Positions 39,513 through 50,746 are shown, counted from the stretch's first letter. The stretch: DNA of 64,000 nucleotides from Frigoribacterium faeni (GCF_007988805.1 NZ_BJUV01000004.1:62001-126000), one strand, 5' to 3'. A program made the numbers and translations. The notes: generated by a model not told the origin, from the letters alone.

Positions 39513-41363
39513 CTACTTCTTGTCCTTCTTCTCGACGTCGCCGCTCAGGGCGGCGATGAAGGCCTCTTGAGGGACCTCCACGCGACCGATGGTCTTCATG
39601 CGCTTCTTGCCCTCCTTCTGCTTCTCGAGCAGCTTGCGCTTCCGGGAGATGTCGCCTCCGTAGCACTTCGCGAGGACGTCCTTCCGCATCGCACGGATGC
39701 TCTCGCGGGCGATGATCCGCGCGCCGATGGCGGCCTGGATCGGCACCTCGAACTGCTGGCGAGGGATCAGCTCGCGCAGACGTCCGGTCATCAGGACGCC
39801 GTAGGCGTACGCCTTGTCGCGGTGCACGATGGCGCTGAACGCGTCGACGGTCTCGCCCTGCAGCAGGATGTCCACCTTGACGAGGTCGGCCTCCTGGTCG
39901 CCGATGGGCTCGTAGTCGAGGCTCGCGTAGCCCGCGGTCTTCGACTTGAGGCTGTCGAAGAAGTCGAACACGATCTCTCCGAGCGGGATCGAGTAGCGGA
40001 TCTCGACGCGGTCCTCGCCGAGGTACTCCATGCCGAGCAGGTTGCCGCGACGCTGCTGGCAGAGCTCCATGATGACGCCGACGTAGTCCTTCGGGGCGAG
40101 GATCGCGGCCTTGACCATGGGCTCGCTCACGCTGGCGATCTTCCCGCCGGGGAACTCGCTCGGGTTCGTGACCGTCACGGTCTTCTTGTCGTCCGTGGTG
40201 ACCTCGTAGACCACGCTGGGAGCGGTCGTGATGAGGTCGAGCCCGAACTCGCGCTCCAGGCGCTCGGTGATGATCTCGAGGTGCAGCAGGCCGAGGAATC
40301 CGCAGCGGAAGCCGAAGCCGAGGGCGACGGAGGTCTCGGGCTCGTAGACCAGCGCGGCGTCGGACAGCTTGAGCTTGTCGAGCGCCTCGCGGAGATCGGG
40401 GTAGTCGCTGCCGTCGATGGGGTACAGGCCCGAGTAGACCATCGGGAGGGGCTCAACGTAGCCGGCCAGCGCCTCCGTGGCGGGCTTCGCCGACGTCGTG
40501 ACCGTGTCACCCACCTTGGACAGCCGCACGTCCTTGACACCGGTGATGAGGTATCCGACCTCACCGACGGAGAGCCCCTTGCTGGGCGTCGGCTCGGGCG
40601 ACGAGACGCCGATCTCGAGGATCTCGTGCGTCGACTTGGTCGACATCATCTGCACCTTCTCGCGAGGGTGCAGGGTGCCGTCGATCATGCGGATGTAGGT
40701 GACGACCCCGCGGTAGCTGTCGTAGACGGAGTCGAAGATCATCGCGCGAGGCGAGGCGTCGAAGTCGCCGACGGGCGAGGGGATGCGGTCGACGACCCGG
40801 TCGAGGAGCTCCTCGACGCCCATGCCGGTCTTGCCGCTCACCCGGAGGACGTCGTCGGGGTCGCCGCCGATGAGACCGGCCAGCTCGGCCGCGTACTTCT
40901 CGGGATCGGCGGCGGGGAGGTCGATCTTGTTCAGGACCGGGATGATCTCGAGGTCGTTCTCGAGCGCCAGGTAGAGGTTCGCCAGGGTCTGCGCCTCGAT
41001 GCCCTGCGCGGCGTCGACCAGGAGGATGGCGCCCTCGCACGCGGCGAGCGAGCGGCTGACCTCGTAGCTGAAGTCGACGTGGCCGGGGGTGTCGATCATG
41101 TTGAGCGCGAAGGTCTTCCCGTCGCGCTCCCACGGCATGCGCACGGCCTGGCTCTTGATCGTGATGCCGCGCTCGCGCTCGATGTCCATGCGATCGAGGT
41201 ACTGAGCCCGCATCGCACGGTCCTCGACGACGCCGGTGATGCCCAGCATGCGGTCGGCGAGGGTCGACTTGCCGTGGTCGATGTGCGCGATGATGCAGAA
41301 GTTGCGGAGGGACTCGGGCGGCGTCGACGCCGGCTCGAGTGCTCGAGATGCTAGGGGGCTCAC
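39513..41363 (-). CDS. lepA: Elongation factor 4 (LepA)
   Basis: A 616-residue translational GTPase that can back-translocate ribosomes. P-loop AHIDHGKST at 26-34, switch-region motif [14 protein letters not shown] and the C-terminal LepA-specific domain ending in a Lys-rich tail. GTG 41363 is preceded by AGAGGA and gives the family length; upstream residues in the longer frame are GC-rich noise. First gene of the operon with DUF1990 and hemW. Confidence 0.95.
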   Translation of the reverse strand: MSPLASRALEPASTPPESLRNFCIIAHIDHGKSTLADRMLGITGVVEDRAMRAQYLDRMDIERERGITIKSQAVRMPWERDGKTFALNMIDTPGHVDFSYEVSRSLAACEGAILLVDAAQGIEAQTLANLYLALENDLEIIPVLNKIDLPAADPEKYAAELAGLIGGDPDDVLRVSGKTGMGVEELLDRVVDRIPSPVGDFDASPRAMIFDSVYDSYRGVVTYIRMIDGTLHPREKVQMMSTKSTHEILEIGVSSPEPTPSKGLSVGEVGYLITGVKDVRLSKVGDTVTTSAKPATEALAGYVEPLPMVYSGLYPIDGSDYPDLREALDKLKLSDAALVYEPETSVALGFGFRCGFLGLLHLEIITERLEREFGLDLITTAPSVVYEVTTDDKKTVTVTNPSEFPGGKIASVSEPMVKAAILAPKDYVGVIMELCQQRRGNLLGMEYLGEDRVEIRYSIPLGEIVFDFFDSLKSKTAGYASLDYEPIGDQEADLVKVDILLQGETVDAFSAIVHRDKAYAYGVLMTGRLRELIPRQQFEVPIQAAIGARIIARESIRAMRKDVLAKCYGGDISRKRKLLEKQKEGKKRMKTIGRVEVPQEAFIAALSGDVEKKDKK

Positions 41364-41479
41364 ACGATCCTCTGGGGGTGACGGGCGGGGGTTCCGTCGA
41401 TTCTCCCACGGCTGCGCCCCGGGTCGGGTCCGAGCGGAGCGCTGCGAGTGACTCCGGCCCCGGGAGCGCGGACGCCGGA

Positions 41480-41566
41480 GTCGGCAACTCCTGCCCCCTG
41501 CGGGCGACGGGGCCGCACCACCGCGGGGCCGCGGCGCCACCGCGACAGGGGTGAGGAGTTGCCGAC
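41480..41566. repeat. Extragenic inverted repeat (large hairpin)
   Basis: Arms at 41480-41500 and 41546-41566 match at 19 of 21 positions around a 45-nt GC-rich centre that has its own CCGCGG palindrome. Each arm contains GGCAACTCCT or its complement. It could be a REP-like element, a lepA-region terminator or a regulatory RNA. A degenerate G-rich direct repeat follows to about 41650. Confidence 0.6.
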
Positions 41567-41649
41567 GCGGCGGCGGGCGCGGGGTGCGGGGGGCGGGGGC
41601 GGGCGCGGGGTGCGGAGCGCGGGGTGCGGTCAGCCGGGGCGGGATGCGG

Positions 41650-41970
41650 TCAGCCGGCGAGGCCGTGGAGCAGGCCGAGCACGCCGGCGGGCACGACGAC
41701 CGCCAGTCCGATCGCGAGGGCGACGACGGAGCCGAGCAGCATCACGGCGGATGAGATCAGACCGACGAGGGCCATCGTCCGACCCTCGGGCTCACGGCGA
41801 CGGGAGAGCACGCCGAGCACGATTCCGGCGATGGGGACGAAGAGGGTGAAGCCGAAGGCGATGGACGAGAGCCCGAGCACGAGGCTCCAGACGGCGAGGG
41901 GCGATCGGATGCCCGTCTCGACCGGGCGGTAGGACGAGGTGGTGTGGACGTTGTCGTTGACGTTGGACAT
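41650..41970 (-). CDS. DUF4190 family membrane protein
   Basis: A 106-residue protein ([20 protein letters not shown]) with a short polar N-terminus and two transmembrane helices separated by [12 protein letters not shown], the DUF4190 layout (about 32-56 and 70-96). ATG 41970 gives the conserved length; the longer frame runs into the divergent region. Function unknown. Confidence 0.85.
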   Translation of the reverse strand: MSNVNDNVHTTSSYRPVETGIRSPLAVWSLVLGLSSIAFGFTLFVPIAGIVLGVLSRRREPEGRTMALVGLISSAVMLLGSVVALAIGLAVVVPAGVLGLLHGLAG

Positions 41971-42056
41971 GTCCTCGAGCCTAGGAACGCCTCGTCGGCG
42001 GTGACAGGGGGTTGTCCCCCCGATCCCGGCGGGGGCGGACCGCTCCGCCGGGCCGA

Positions 42057-43226
42057 TCAGACGGCGGGTGCGGTCGCGTCCATCGTCGCGGGGGCGGGGA
42101 GCTTCGACAGCCCGCGGGTGATGACCTCGGGCGACGACGCCAGACAGACGCGGATCCACCCCTCGCCGCTCCGACCGAAGGCGCTGCCCGGTGCCACGGC
42201 GACGCGCTCGGACAGCAGGAACCCCTCGGCCCAGGCGGCGACGTCCCCACCCGTCGCGTAGCCGACGTCGATCCAGAGGTAGAAGGCGCCGGTCGGCTCG
42301 AGGTAGCGGATGCCCCGCCGGTCGAGCAGCGACGTCGCGAGCTCGAGGTTGCGACGGTAGTGGTCGCGTGCGTCGGCCACCGGCTGGTGGTCGCCCAGGA
42401 TCGCGGCGAGGGCCGCATGCTGGTCGGGCTCGGCCACGCAGCTGATGGCGGCCTCCTGGACGGTGCGCATCGTGTCGGCGAGCCCGCGCGGCGTGACGAG
42501 GTAGCCCACCCGCACCCCGGTCATGGCGTAGGTCTTGCTGAGGGAGAAGACGCTGAACACGCGGTCGTCGTCGTCGAGCGACGCGAGGCTGACGTGCGCC
42601 GGGCCGTAGGTGAAGTACTCGTAGACCTCGTCGCTGATCACCCAGAGGTCGTGGCGACGGGCGAAGTCGAGCAGACCCCGGAGAGTCTCCTCGTCGTAGA
42701 CCACGCCGAGCGGGTTGGAGGGCGAGTTGACGATGATGGCGCGGGTGCGCTCGCCGACGAGGTTCTCGAGCTCCGCCAGGTCGGGGACGAACCGGGCCGC
42801 CGGGGCCAGCGTGTAGGGCACCGGCACGGCATCGAGCATGTGGGCGTTCATGGTGAACGTCGTGTAGCCGGGATCGGGCACCAGGATCTCGTCGCCCGCG
42901 GCCAGCAGCAGCCCCATGGTCTGGTGGAGGGCCTGCGTCCCGCCGACGGTGACCCAGACCTGCTCGACGTCGACGTGGACGTCGTTCTCCCGGGCCAGCT
43001 TGGCGACGAGAGCCTCACGCAGCGGAGCGATGCCGCCGTTCGGGGTGTAGTTGGTGAGGTCGTCCGCCCACGCCCGACGCGCCGCATCGCTGATGTGCCG
43101 GGCCACGGGGACGTCCGGCTCGCCGACGACGAGCATGTCGACGTCGTCGAGCTTCGCGGCGATCTCGAAGACGCGGCGGATTCCCGAGGCGGGCACAGTG
43201 GTCATGTGCGGGGCGAGCTGCGGCAT
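42057..43226 (-). CDS. PLP-dependent aminotransferase, class I/II
   Basis: A 389-residue fold-type I aminotransferase. PLP lysine in SLSKTYAMTGVRVGYL, NSPSNPLG motif, ISDEVYEYF for the cofactor Asp/Tyr and RVCLAS near the C-terminal Arg for the substrate carboxylate. Similar to aspartate/alanine-type enzymes; substrate cannot be set from sequence. TACCGT (43238-43233, minus) is 6 nt before the ATG, a leaderless promoter. Confidence 0.88.
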   Translation of the reverse strand: MPQLAPHMTTVPASGIRRVFEIAAKLDDVDMLVVGEPDVPVARHISDAARRAWADDLTNYTPNGGIAPLREALVAKLARENDVHVDVEQVWVTVGGTQALHQTMGLLLAAGDEILVPDPGYTTFTMNAHMLDAVPVPYTLAPAARFVPDLAELENLVGERTRAIIVNSPSNPLGVVYDEETLRGLLDFARRHDLWVISDEVYEYFTYGPAHVSLASLDDDDRVFSVFSLSKTYAMTGVRVGYLVTPRGLADTMRTVQEAAISCVAEPDQHAALAAILGDHQPVADARDHYRRNLELATSLLDRRGIRYLEPTGAFYLWIDVGYATGGDVAAWAEGFLLSERVAVAPGSAFGRSGEGWIRVCLASSPEVITRGLSKLPAPATMDATAPAV

Positions 43227-43471
43227 GATGGCACGGTACTACGGGCGACGCGACGCGCCGACCAGCCGCCGCTCGTTGAGAGTCGCGCGACCTGCTGGTA
43301 ACGTTGCCTGTTGGCTTGCGCGTTACGTCTAGCAGTGGCGGAACGCGAACGCAGCCGAGAGCCGCTCCGGTGGCCATCACCGGCGGCAGCACCGGGTCGA
43401 TCGACGCACGTCGCTCGAACGCTCGGCTGGCGCACATCCGTCCGAGACACAGAATCCAGAAAGTAGTTCAC

Positions 43472-43732
43472 GTGGCAAACATCAAGTCGCAGATCAAGCG
43501 CATCGGAACCAACAAGAAGGCTCAGGACCGCAACCGCGCCGTCAAGAGCGAGCTGAAGACCGCCATCCGCGCCACGCGCGAGGCGATCACCGCCGGCGAC
43601 AAGGACAAGGCCACCTCGGCTCTCCTCCTCGCGTCGAAGAAGCTCGACAAGGCCGCCAGCAAGGGCGTCATCCACCAGAACCAGGCCGCGAACCGCAAGT
43701 CGTCGATCGCGAAGCAGGTCGGCGCCCTCTGA
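43472..43732 (+). CDS. rpsT: 30S ribosomal protein S20
   Basis: An 86-residue basic helical protein ([20 protein letters not shown]) with the S20 signature and GKVHQ-type ending ([20 protein letters not shown]). It binds 16S rRNA. GTG 43472 starts after a leader with a weak purine-rich site. Followed by a very strong terminator. The upstream 240 nt hold a likely promoter (TTGCCT with TCTAGC 18 nt on) but nothing else. Confidence 0.95.
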   Translation: MANIKSQIKRIGTNKKAQDRNRAVKSELKTAIRATREAITAGDKDKATSALLLASKKLDKAASKGVIHQNQAANRKSSIAKQVGAL

Positions 43733-43744
43733 GCCCGCCCCCGT

Positions 43745-43780
43745 ACGAAGGCCCCGTCTCGATCGAGACGGGGCCTTCGT
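43745..43780. terminator. Terminator of rpsT (bidirectional)
   Basis: A perfect 16-bp inverted repeat with GATC loop, between rpsT and the convergent holA gene. Confidence 0.9.
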
Positions 43781-43873
43781 CGTCCCCTCGGAGCGACGGT
43801 GGAACCGCAGGACATCAGGAGGCGCGCCGCAGCCCGGGCGGGAACGACCCCGCCACCCGAGAGCGGGCCGGTG

Positions 43874-44908
43874 TCAGCGCGGGTCCGAGCCGCGCAAGGA
43901 CACGGTCGTCACCATGCGCTCGAGCGCGTACACCGCGTCGCGCTCCGCTCCCTTGACCGCGGCGTCGGTGGCGGCGACCACCTCGATGCACCGCCCCAGC
44001 CCCTCCTCGCTCCAGCCCCGGACCTCGCGCTGGGCCCTCTCGACCTGCCACGGAGCCATGCCGAAGCGCGAGGCGAGCTGACCGGAGGGGCCGTAGGCGC
44101 CCTGCACCTTCGCCATGCCGCGGATCTTCATCGCGAACGCGGCCACCACCGGCACGGGGTCCGCTCCGGACGCGAGCGCGTGGCGCAGCAGCACCAGGGC
44201 CTCGCCCTGCCTCCCCGCCACGGCGGCGTCGGCGACCTTGAACGCGTTGGTCTCGACGCGACCCGCGTAGTACTTCTCGACGGTGGCCTCGGTGATCTCC
44301 TCGGCCGCGTCGGAGATGAGCTGCTGGCACGCGCTCGCCAGCTCGGCGAGGTCGTCGTTGAAGGCGGTCACGAGGGCGCGCAGGGCACCGGAGGTGATCC
44401 GGCGACGTTCGCTCGCGAACTCGGCCGCCGCGAAGTCGAGCTTCTCGGTGTCCTTCTTGAGTTCGGCGCAGACGACCTCGAGCCCCCCGCCCGCTCCGGA
44501 GCGCACCGTGTCGAGCAGCTTCTTGCCCCGCACTCCCCCGCCGTGCCGGAGCACCAGATAGGTGTCGTCGGCGGGCGACTCCAGGTAGCGGAGGGTCTCG
44601 GTCAGGAAGGCGTCGGTGCACTTCTCGACGTTGGCCACGCGGATCAGCCGCGGCTCGGCGAAGAGCGACGGGCTGGCGAGCGTGATGAGCTCGCCCGGCT
44701 GGTAGTGGTCGGCCTCGAGGTCGTTGACCTCGAGGCTGGGGTCCTCGGCCACCAGCTGGTCGCGGAGCTGCCGGACGGCGCGGTCGGCGAGGAACTGCTC
44801 GGGCCCGCTGACGAGGATCACGGCGGCGGGCCGGATCTGCTCCCACCCGACCTGGTCGATGACGACGCCGGTCTTCTTCGCCGGTCTCCCGGTCGCCCGT
44901 GCGGCCAC
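43874..44908 (-). CDS. holA: DNA polymerase III delta subunit
   Basis: A 344-residue clamp-loader subunit. AVILVSGPEQFLADRAVRQL marks the N-terminal AAA-like region, and the C-terminal helical collar (about 215-340) contains AAAFAMKIRGMAK-type residues. It opens the beta clamp for loading. GTG 44908 has GGAGGAGG upstream. The start overlaps the comEC 3' end by 91 nt, a common actinobacterial arrangement. Confidence 0.9.
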   Translation of the reverse strand: MAARATGRPAKKTGVVIDQVGWEQIRPAAVILVSGPEQFLADRAVRQLRDQLVAEDPSLEVNDLEADHYQPGELITLASPSLFAEPRLIRVANVEKCTDAFLTETLRYLESPADDTYLVLRHGGGVRGKKLLDTVRSGAGGGLEVVCAELKKDTEKLDFAAAEFASERRRITSGALRALVTAFNDDLAELASACQQLISDAAEEITEATVEKYYAGRVETNAFKVADAAVAGRQGEALVLLRHALASGADPVPVVAAFAMKIRGMAKVQGAYGPSGQLASRFGMAPWQVERAQREVRGWSEEGLGRCIEVVAATDAAVKGAERDAVYALERMVTTVSLRGSDPR

Positions 44909-47322
44909 GATCCTCCTCCGGCGACCGGATGCGGAACGGGCGCCGCGACCAGCGTAGACGAGGCGTCGGGTGCCGTGTCCCGCTGACGCCAGAGCCGCAT
45001 CCTGGACTCGCCGACGACGACCGCCGCCGCACCGTCGAGGTCCGTCCGGGTGACGGCCGCCCCCGTCTCGCCGAGCACGTCGAGCAGACTCCGGCTCGGG
45101 TGCCCGTAGGTGTTCCCGGCCCCCACTCCGATCAGGGCCACGCCCGCCCCGATCTCGCGGTAGAGCGCGGCGTCCTGATCGGCGGAGCCGTGATGGGCCA
45201 CCTTGACGACGTCGACCCCGGTCAGCGCCCCGGAGACCGCGCCCCGGAACCGTCGCTGCGCGGTCTCGCCCAGGTCGCCGAGCGCGAGCAGGTCGAGACA
45301 CCCCTCTCGGCACGACGCCCCCGGAGAGAAGCGCAGGACGAGGCTGGCGTCGTTGCCGGCCGCGGGAGCCAAACCCTCGCCCGGAGGCCAGAGGACCTCC
45401 CACGACAGCTCGCCGAGTCCCCCCGACGTGCCTGCCCGTGCGTCGACCACCGACGCCCCCGCGGTCTGCAGACCGTCGATCACAGCCCGGTCGCGGTCGC
45501 GTCCCGGCGGCCCGACGAGGACCACCTCGGTGCGACCCTCCACGACGCTCACGGCCCCCACGTGGTCGGAGTCGAAGTGGGTCAGGACGAGGAGGTGCAC
45601 CTCCCCCACCCCGAACAGCTCCAGACAGTCTCGGAGCGCGTCGACGTCGTCGCCCACGTCGATCAGGGCCACGTCGTCTCCGCTGCGGACCAGCACGGCG
45701 TCTCCCTGCCCCACGTCGCACTGGGCGATCGTCCAGTCCCGGGGAACGCCGACGCGGGCCCCCAGGCGGGTGCCCGCCACCGCCCCGGCGGAGAGCACGA
45801 CGACGGCGACGAGCGACACGGCCGCGGCCCGCCGGACGCGCCCTCCCCGGGCCGCCAGCACGAGGACGACGATCAGCGCCGTCAGGAGCACGAGGAGCCC
45901 GACCGCCGCCGCGCTCCGCCCCCACTCGAGACGAGCCGCGGGCCACGTCGAGACCGACCGGGCCACGGCGGCCACCCACGACGCCGGGCCCCACGCGATG
46001 CCCGCGACGAACGCCGCCGGACCCGGCGCCCACCCGGCGGTGGCGCACACCACGAGCCCGAGCACGGTGGCCAGGGGCGCGGCGGGCTCGGCGAGCACGT
46101 TCGCGACCACGCCGTGCACGGGCAGCCCCGGGTCGAGCAGCAGCAGGACGGGCCCGCAGGCGAGCTGCGCCGCGATCGGCACCGCGAGGATCAGGGCGAG
46201 GGGTTCGGGGAGCACACGCGCCAGGAGCCGGGCGACGGGCGCGGCGAGCACGACGAGGCCGGCGGTCGCGAGCACGGAGAGCGCGAACCCGACGTCGCGG
46301 GAGATCCAGGGATCGGCGATGAGCATCACGCTGACGGCGACCGCCACGACGGGCAGCCCGGACACCGGTCGCGAGCCGGCGAGATGCCCCAGCACGAGCA
46401 ACGCCATGATCGTCGCGCGCACGATGCTGGCGTCGGGGGTGACGAGCACGAGGAACGCCGCGAGGACCCCGGACGCCGCGACGACCCGCACGACCCGGCG
46501 GAGCCGCAGCACTCCGCCGATCATCATCGTCAGGGCCACCAGGACGGCGCAGTTCGAGCCCGACACCGCGGTGAGGTGCGAGAGCGAGGAGGTGCGCATC
46601 GCGTCGCGCAGGTCGTCGGGCACTGCCGACGTGTCGCCGATCGTCAGGCCCGGCAGCAGGGCGCCGCCGTCGCCCGGCAGCCCTTCGGCGACATCCCGGA
46701 AGGAGGCGCGCATCGCCTCGGTGCGCCCGGCGAGACCCGCTGCCGGGGCACCCGCTCGCAGGACGCCCCGGGCCGCGACGACGAACGCCGCGTCTCCCCC
46801 GGGCTCGACGGGCAGGACGGTGGCTCGGAACGTGATCGCCTGCCCCACGCCGACCGGCTGATCGACCCGCGGACCCAGGACGAGCATCGACGCGGCGCCC
46901 TGCCAGACCCGCTGACCGCTGCGCACCGTCCGCGCCTCGACGGCCGCCGCCGACGAGTCGGCGGTGATGCGCTCCCCCGCCACGGCCTCGATCTCGACGG
47001 TGTGCGCGACGGACGCCACGAGGTCGGGCGGATAGCGCACGTCGTGGCGCAGGGCCGCCCCGCCCAGCAGGAGCCCCGTCAGCCCGGTCACCAGCGCCAC
47101 GACCGGGGCCAGCCCCGAGACGGCGGACCGGCCGCGGGTCGATCGACCGGGCGAGCGGCGGCCGATGAGCTCGACCACGAGCGATGCGAGCGAGAGGGCC
47201 GCCAGAGCGGCCGCGGTCGGCCCGACGAGCGGCGGCTGGGGCAGCGCCAGCACGAGGCCGAGCCAGCCGACCCCGACCGGAAGGGCCCAGCGCAGGTCGA
47301 GCGGGGCGGGCCCGTCGTTCAC
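44818..47322 (-). CDS. comEC: ComEC/Rec2 competence membrane protein
   Basis: An 834-residue DNA-uptake channel. N-terminal helices and an OB-like region (about 75-190), the competence core with many transmembrane helices (about 220-540) including HLTAVSGSN, and a C-terminal metallo-beta-lactamase domain with THFDSDHVG, DVGQGD and VKVAHHGS. It moves single-stranded DNA inward. GTG 47322 overlaps the comEA stop by GTGA. Full length, no break. Confidence 0.92.
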   Translation of the reverse strand: MNDGPAPLDLRWALPVGVGWLGLVLALPQPPLVGPTAAALAALSLASLVVELIGRRSPGRSTRGRSAVSGLAPVVALVTGLTGLLLGGAALRHDVRYPPDLVASVAHTVEIEAVAGERITADSSAAAVEARTVRSGQRVWQGAASMLVLGPRVDQPVGVGQAITFRATVLPVEPGGDAAFVVAARGVLRAGAPAAGLAGRTEAMRASFRDVAEGLPGDGGALLPGLTIGDTSAVPDDLRDAMRTSSLSHLTAVSGSNCAVLVALTMMIGGVLRLRRVVRVVAASGVLAAFLVLVTPDASIVRATIMALLVLGHLAGSRPVSGLPVVAVAVSVMLIADPWISRDVGFALSVLATAGLVVLAAPVARLLARVLPEPLALILAVPIAAQLACGPVLLLLDPGLPVHGVVANVLAEPAAPLATVLGLVVCATAGWAPGPAAFVAGIAWGPASWVAAVARSVSTWPAARLEWGRSAAAVGLLVLLTALIVVLVLAARGGRVRRAAAVSLVAVVVLSAGAVAGTRLGARVGVPRDWTIAQCDVGQGDAVLVRSGDDVALIDVGDDVDALRDCLELFGVGEVHLLVLTHFDSDHVGAVSVVEGRTEVVLVGPPGRDRDRAVIDGLQTAGASVVDARAGTSGGLGELSWEVLWPPGEGLAPAAGNDASLVLRFSPGASCREGCLDLLALGDLGETAQRRFRGAVSGALTGVDVVKVAHHGSADQDAALYREIGAGVALIGVGAGNTYGHPSRSLLDVLGETGAAVTRTDLDGAAAVVVGESRMRLWRQRDTAPDASSTLVAAPVPHPVAGGGSWPHGRPGDRRRRPASSSTRSGGSRSGPPP

Positions 47323-48011
47323 ACCGTCACCTGCGGACGCAGCTTCTCGAGCGTCTTCTCGCCGATGCCGGACACCCCGAGCAGGTCGTCGACCGAGCGG
47401 AAGGTCCCGTTCTGCTGGCGCCAGTCGAGGATGGCGCCAGCCGTCGCCGGCCCCACACCGGGCAGGGTCTGCAACGCGGCGTCGTCGGCCGTGTTGAGGT
47501 TCACCAGCGACCCGGCACCGCCCCCACCGGCGGCACCTCCGTCTCCGTCGACCGCACCTCCGCCGACCGCGCCCCCGCCGTCCGCCCCGGAGTCCGCGAC
47601 GACCTCGCCCACCGCCGGCACCTTCAGCTGCTCGCCGTCGACGAGGGGCCGCGCGAGGTTGACCCCGGCAGGATCGGCCTCGTCGCCGAACCCGCCGGCC
47701 GCGGCGATCACGTCGACCACCCGGGCCCCCGCGGCCAGCTCGTAGAGCCCGGGCGAGACGACCGCGCCGTGGACGTGGACGAACAGCACGCCGCCCACCG
47801 ACGACGGCTCGGACGTGGCCGCCCACGACGACGCGTCCGCAGACGGCGCCGACGTGACCGTGGTCGACCCCGCACCCTGCGCCGTCGACAGCGCCGAGAC
47901 CGCGATGGTCACGGCGAGAGCGGCGAGCACGAGGACGACGGCGGCCCCCGCACCCGTCCGCCAGCGCGGACCGCGCGACGGATCGGGAGCGGAGCGGAAG
48001 GCGACGGTCAT
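47319..48011 (-). CDS. comEA: ComEA DNA-binding protein
   Basis: A 230-residue membrane-anchored DNA receptor. One transmembrane helix near the N-terminus (about 20-45), an SLBB-type domain (about 80-140: VHVHGAVVSPGLYELAAGAR), a Gly/Ala-rich linker and a C-terminal helix-hairpin-helix pair (LVNLNTADDAALQTLPGVGP and SGIGEKTLEKL). TAGCGT (48023-48018, minus) is 6 nt before the ATG, a leaderless promoter for comEA-comEC-holA. Confidence 0.9.
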   Translation of the reverse strand: MTVAFRSAPDPSRGPRWRTGAGAAVVLVLAALAVTIAVSALSTAQGAGSTTVTSAPSADASSWAATSEPSSVGGVLFVHVHGAVVSPGLYELAAGARVVDVIAAAGGFGDEADPAGVNLARPLVDGEQLKVPAVGEVVADSGADGGGAVGGGAVDGDGGAAGGGGAGSLVNLNTADDAALQTLPGVGPATAGAILDWRQQNGTFRSVDDLLGVSGIGEKTLEKLRPQVTV

Positions 48012-48118
48012 GGAGGCACGCTACGAGCCGCCCACCGACCCGCCGGAACGACCGCGGCCGCCCTGGGGATCCAGGACGGCCGCGGTGATCCGGGGAGGAC
48101 TCATCCCCCTCGGGCGGG

Positions 48119-50746
48119 CTACTTCACGGCGATGTTCACCAGACGCGGGGCGCGCACGATCACGTTGACTATCTCCTTGTCGCCGATCGAGCGCTGCACG
48201 GCGGCCGATGCCCGGGCCAGCGCCTCGAGCTCGTCGGACGAGATCTTCGGCGACACCTCGAGCCGGTCGCGCACCTTGCCGTTGACCTGGACGACCGCGG
48301 TGACGCTCGTCTCGACCAGCAGGGTCGAATCGGCCTTGCGCCAGCCGTGGGTCGCCACGGAGACGCCCTCGTAGCCCAGCTTCTCCCACATCTCGGACGC
48401 GGTGTACGGCGCGAAGAGCGACAGTCCGAGGGCGACGGTCTCGACCGCCTCGCGCACGGCGGGGTCGCCCGCACCGGCGCCGCTGTCGACGACCTTGCGG
48501 ATCGCGTTGACGAGCTCCATCAGACGGGCGACGACCACGTTGAACTTGAACGCCTCGGTCAGCCCGGGGGCCTCGGCCAGGAACCGGTGCGTGACCCGCC
48601 GGAGGGCCTGGTCGCCGTCGGCCCAGACCACGTCGGGCGAGCTCGAGACCTCGCCCGACAGGCGGAACGCCCGTGCGAGGAACTTCGCCGAGCCCGCGGC
48701 CGAGACGTCGGCCCAGTCGATGTCGTCCTCCGGCGGGCCGGCGAACGCCATGGTGAGGCGGATCGCGTCGACGCCGTGCTTCTCGATCTCCTCGGAGAGC
48801 GTGACGAGGTTCCCCTTGCTCTTGCTCATCTTCGCGCCGTCCTGCAGCACCATGCCCTGGTTCAGCAGCGCGCTGAACGGCTCGGTGAAGTCGAGGTGGC
48901 CGAGGTCGAAGAGCACCTTCGTGATGAAGCGCGCGTAGAGCAGGTGCAGGATCGCGTGCTCGACCCCGCCGACGTACTGGTCGACGGGCGCCCAGCGGTT
49001 GACCACGGCCGGGTCGAACGCCTTGTCGGCGTCGTTCGGGCTGAGGAACCGCAGGAAGTACCACGAGCTGTCGACGAAGGTGTCCATCGTGTCGGCGTCG
49101 CGCCGGGCCGGCGAGCCGTCGCGCGGGTCGGGCACGTTGACCCAGTCGGCGGCGGCGCCGAGCGGCGAGCTGCCCTTCGGCTTGAGGTCGAGACCCTCGG
49201 TGGGCGGCAGCAGCACCGGCAGCTGGTCGAGCGGGACCGGCACCTCGGCTCCGTCGGCGCCGTGCACGATCGGGATGGGAGTGCCCCAGAAGCGCTGGCG
49301 CGAGATGAGCCAGTCGCGCAGACGGTAGGTCTTGGCGGCCTTGCCGTCACCCGAGGCCTCGAGCAGCTCGATGACGCGCTTGATCGCGTTCGACTTGCTC
49401 AGACCGGTCAGCGGACCGGAGTTCATCAGGCGGCCCTCGCCGGTCAGCGCGACGCCGGTCGCGAGGGGGTTCAGCTCGGGCAGGTCGTCGGGCAGGATCG
49501 CCTGGCCGTCCTCGTCGAGCTCGAGCTTGGGGATGACGCCGGTCACGGCCGCGTTCGTGTCGACGACCACCCGCACGGGGAGGTCGTAGGCGCGGGCGAA
49601 GTCGAGGTCGCGCTGATCGTGGGCCGGGACGGCCATGACCGCGCCGTGGCCGTAGTCGGCGAGCACGTAGTCGGCGGCCCAGACCGGCATGGGGTCGCCG
49701 GTCAGCGGGTTGACGGCGACGCGGCCGAGCGGCACGCCGGTCTTCGGCCGATCGCTCGACTGACGCTCGATCTCGGTCGCCTTCTGCACCTGGGTCAGGT
49801 ACTCGGCGAAGCGCTCGCGGACGTCGTCGGTGGCCTCGGCCACGAGCTCGGCGGCGAGGTCGGAGTCGGGGGCGACCACCATGAACGTCGCCCCGTAGAG
49901 CGTGTCGGGGCGGGTGGTGAAGACCGTGACCTTCTCGTCACGCCCCTCGATCGTGAAGTGCACGTCGGCGCCGATGGACCGGCCGATCCAGTTGCGCTGC
50001 ATGTTGAGCACCTTGGTCGGCCACCGGCCCTCGAGCTGGTTGAGGTCGTCGAGCAGGCGGTCGGCGTAGTCGGTGATCTTGAAGTACCACTGCGTCAGCT
50101 TCTTCTTGACGACGACGGCGCCCGAGCGCTCGCTCGTGCCGTCGGCCAGGACCTGCTCGTTGGCGAGGACGGTCTGGTCGACCGGGTCCCAGTTGACCCA
50201 GCTGTCCTTCCGATAGGCGAGGCCCTTCTCGTACATGGCGAGGAACAGCCACTGGTTCCACTTGTAGTACTCGGGGTCGCTCGTGTGCAGCACGCGATCC
50301 CAGTCGAACGAGGGCGCGTAGAGCTTCATGCTCTGCTTCTGCTGCTCGATGTTGGCGTAGGTCCACTCGCGCGGGTCGACGCCCCGCTTGATGGCGGCGT
50401 TCTCGGCCGGCAGCCCGAAGCTGTCCCAGCCGATCGGGTGCAGCACGTTGAAGCCCTGCTGGCGCCAGTAGCGCGCGATCACGTCACCGAGCGCGTAGCC
50501 CTCGGCGTGGCCCATGTGCAGGTCGCCCGAGGGGTAGGGGAACATGTCGAGGATGTACTTGCGCGGCCGTTTGTCGGCGGGGTCGACGGCGAAGGGCTTC
50601 GCCTCCTCCCAGACGGCCTGCCACTTGCGCTGCAGGCGCGCGACGTCGTACTCGCGTTCGTCGTCGTGCGGTCGGGTCGGCCGGTCGCCGGTCTGATCGG
50701 CGGGCGCTGTCATGTCGTGCTCGTGTGCCACGGGACTCTCATTCAT
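48119..50746 (-). CDS. leuS: Leucine-tRNA ligase
   Basis: An 875-residue class I synthetase. HIGH-type motif HMGH at 77-80 within [12 protein letters not shown], an editing domain, and KMSKSKGN in the C-terminal half. ATG 50746 ([11 protein letters not shown]) has AGGA upstream; ATG 50713 is an alternative. A TACGCT hexamer (50817-50812, minus) lies about 65 nt upstream and may be its -10. Confidence 0.95.
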   Translation of the reverse strand: MNESPVAHEHDMTAPADQTGDRPTRPHDDEREYDVARLQRKWQAVWEEAKPFAVDPADKRPRKYILDMFPYPSGDLHMGHAEGYALGDVIARYWRQQGFNVLHPIGWDSFGLPAENAAIKRGVDPREWTYANIEQQKQSMKLYAPSFDWDRVLHTSDPEYYKWNQWLFLAMYEKGLAYRKDSWVNWDPVDQTVLANEQVLADGTSERSGAVVVKKKLTQWYFKITDYADRLLDDLNQLEGRWPTKVLNMQRNWIGRSIGADVHFTIEGRDEKVTVFTTRPDTLYGATFMVVAPDSDLAAELVAEATDDVRERFAEYLTQVQKATEIERQSSDRPKTGVPLGRVAVNPLTGDPMPVWAADYVLADYGHGAVMAVPAHDQRDLDFARAYDLPVRVVVDTNAAVTGVIPKLELDEDGQAILPDDLPELNPLATGVALTGEGRLMNSGPLTGLSKSNAIKRVIELLEASGDGKAAKTYRLRDWLISRQRFWGTPIPIVHGADGAEVPVPLDQLPVLLPPTEGLDLKPKGSSPLGAAADWVNVPDPRDGSPARRDADTMDTFVDSSWYFLRFLSPNDADKAFDPAVVNRWAPVDQYVGGVEHAILHLLYARFITKVLFDLGHLDFTEPFSALLNQGMVLQDGAKMSKSKGNLVTLSEEIEKHGVDAIRLTMAFAGPPEDDIDWADVSAAGSAKFLARAFRLSGEVSSSPDVVWADGDQALRRVTHRFLAEAPGLTEAFKFNVVVARLMELVNAIRKVVDSGAGAGDPAVREAVETVALGLSLFAPYTASEMWEKLGYEGVSVATHGWRKADSTLLVETSVTAVVQVNGKVRDRLEVSPKISSDELEALARASAAVQRSIGDKEIVNVIVRAPRLVNIAVK

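Noticed and set aside
39144-41354. 736-residue plus-strand frame
   Set aside because: Antisense to lepA and DUF1990.
41567-41650. CRISPR-like or tandem array
   Set aside because: Only short degenerate G-rich direct repeats without uniform spacers; no CRISPR array in the window.
44899-47745. 948-residue plus-strand frame
   Set aside because: Antisense to comEC, low-complexity Arg/His/Gly composition.
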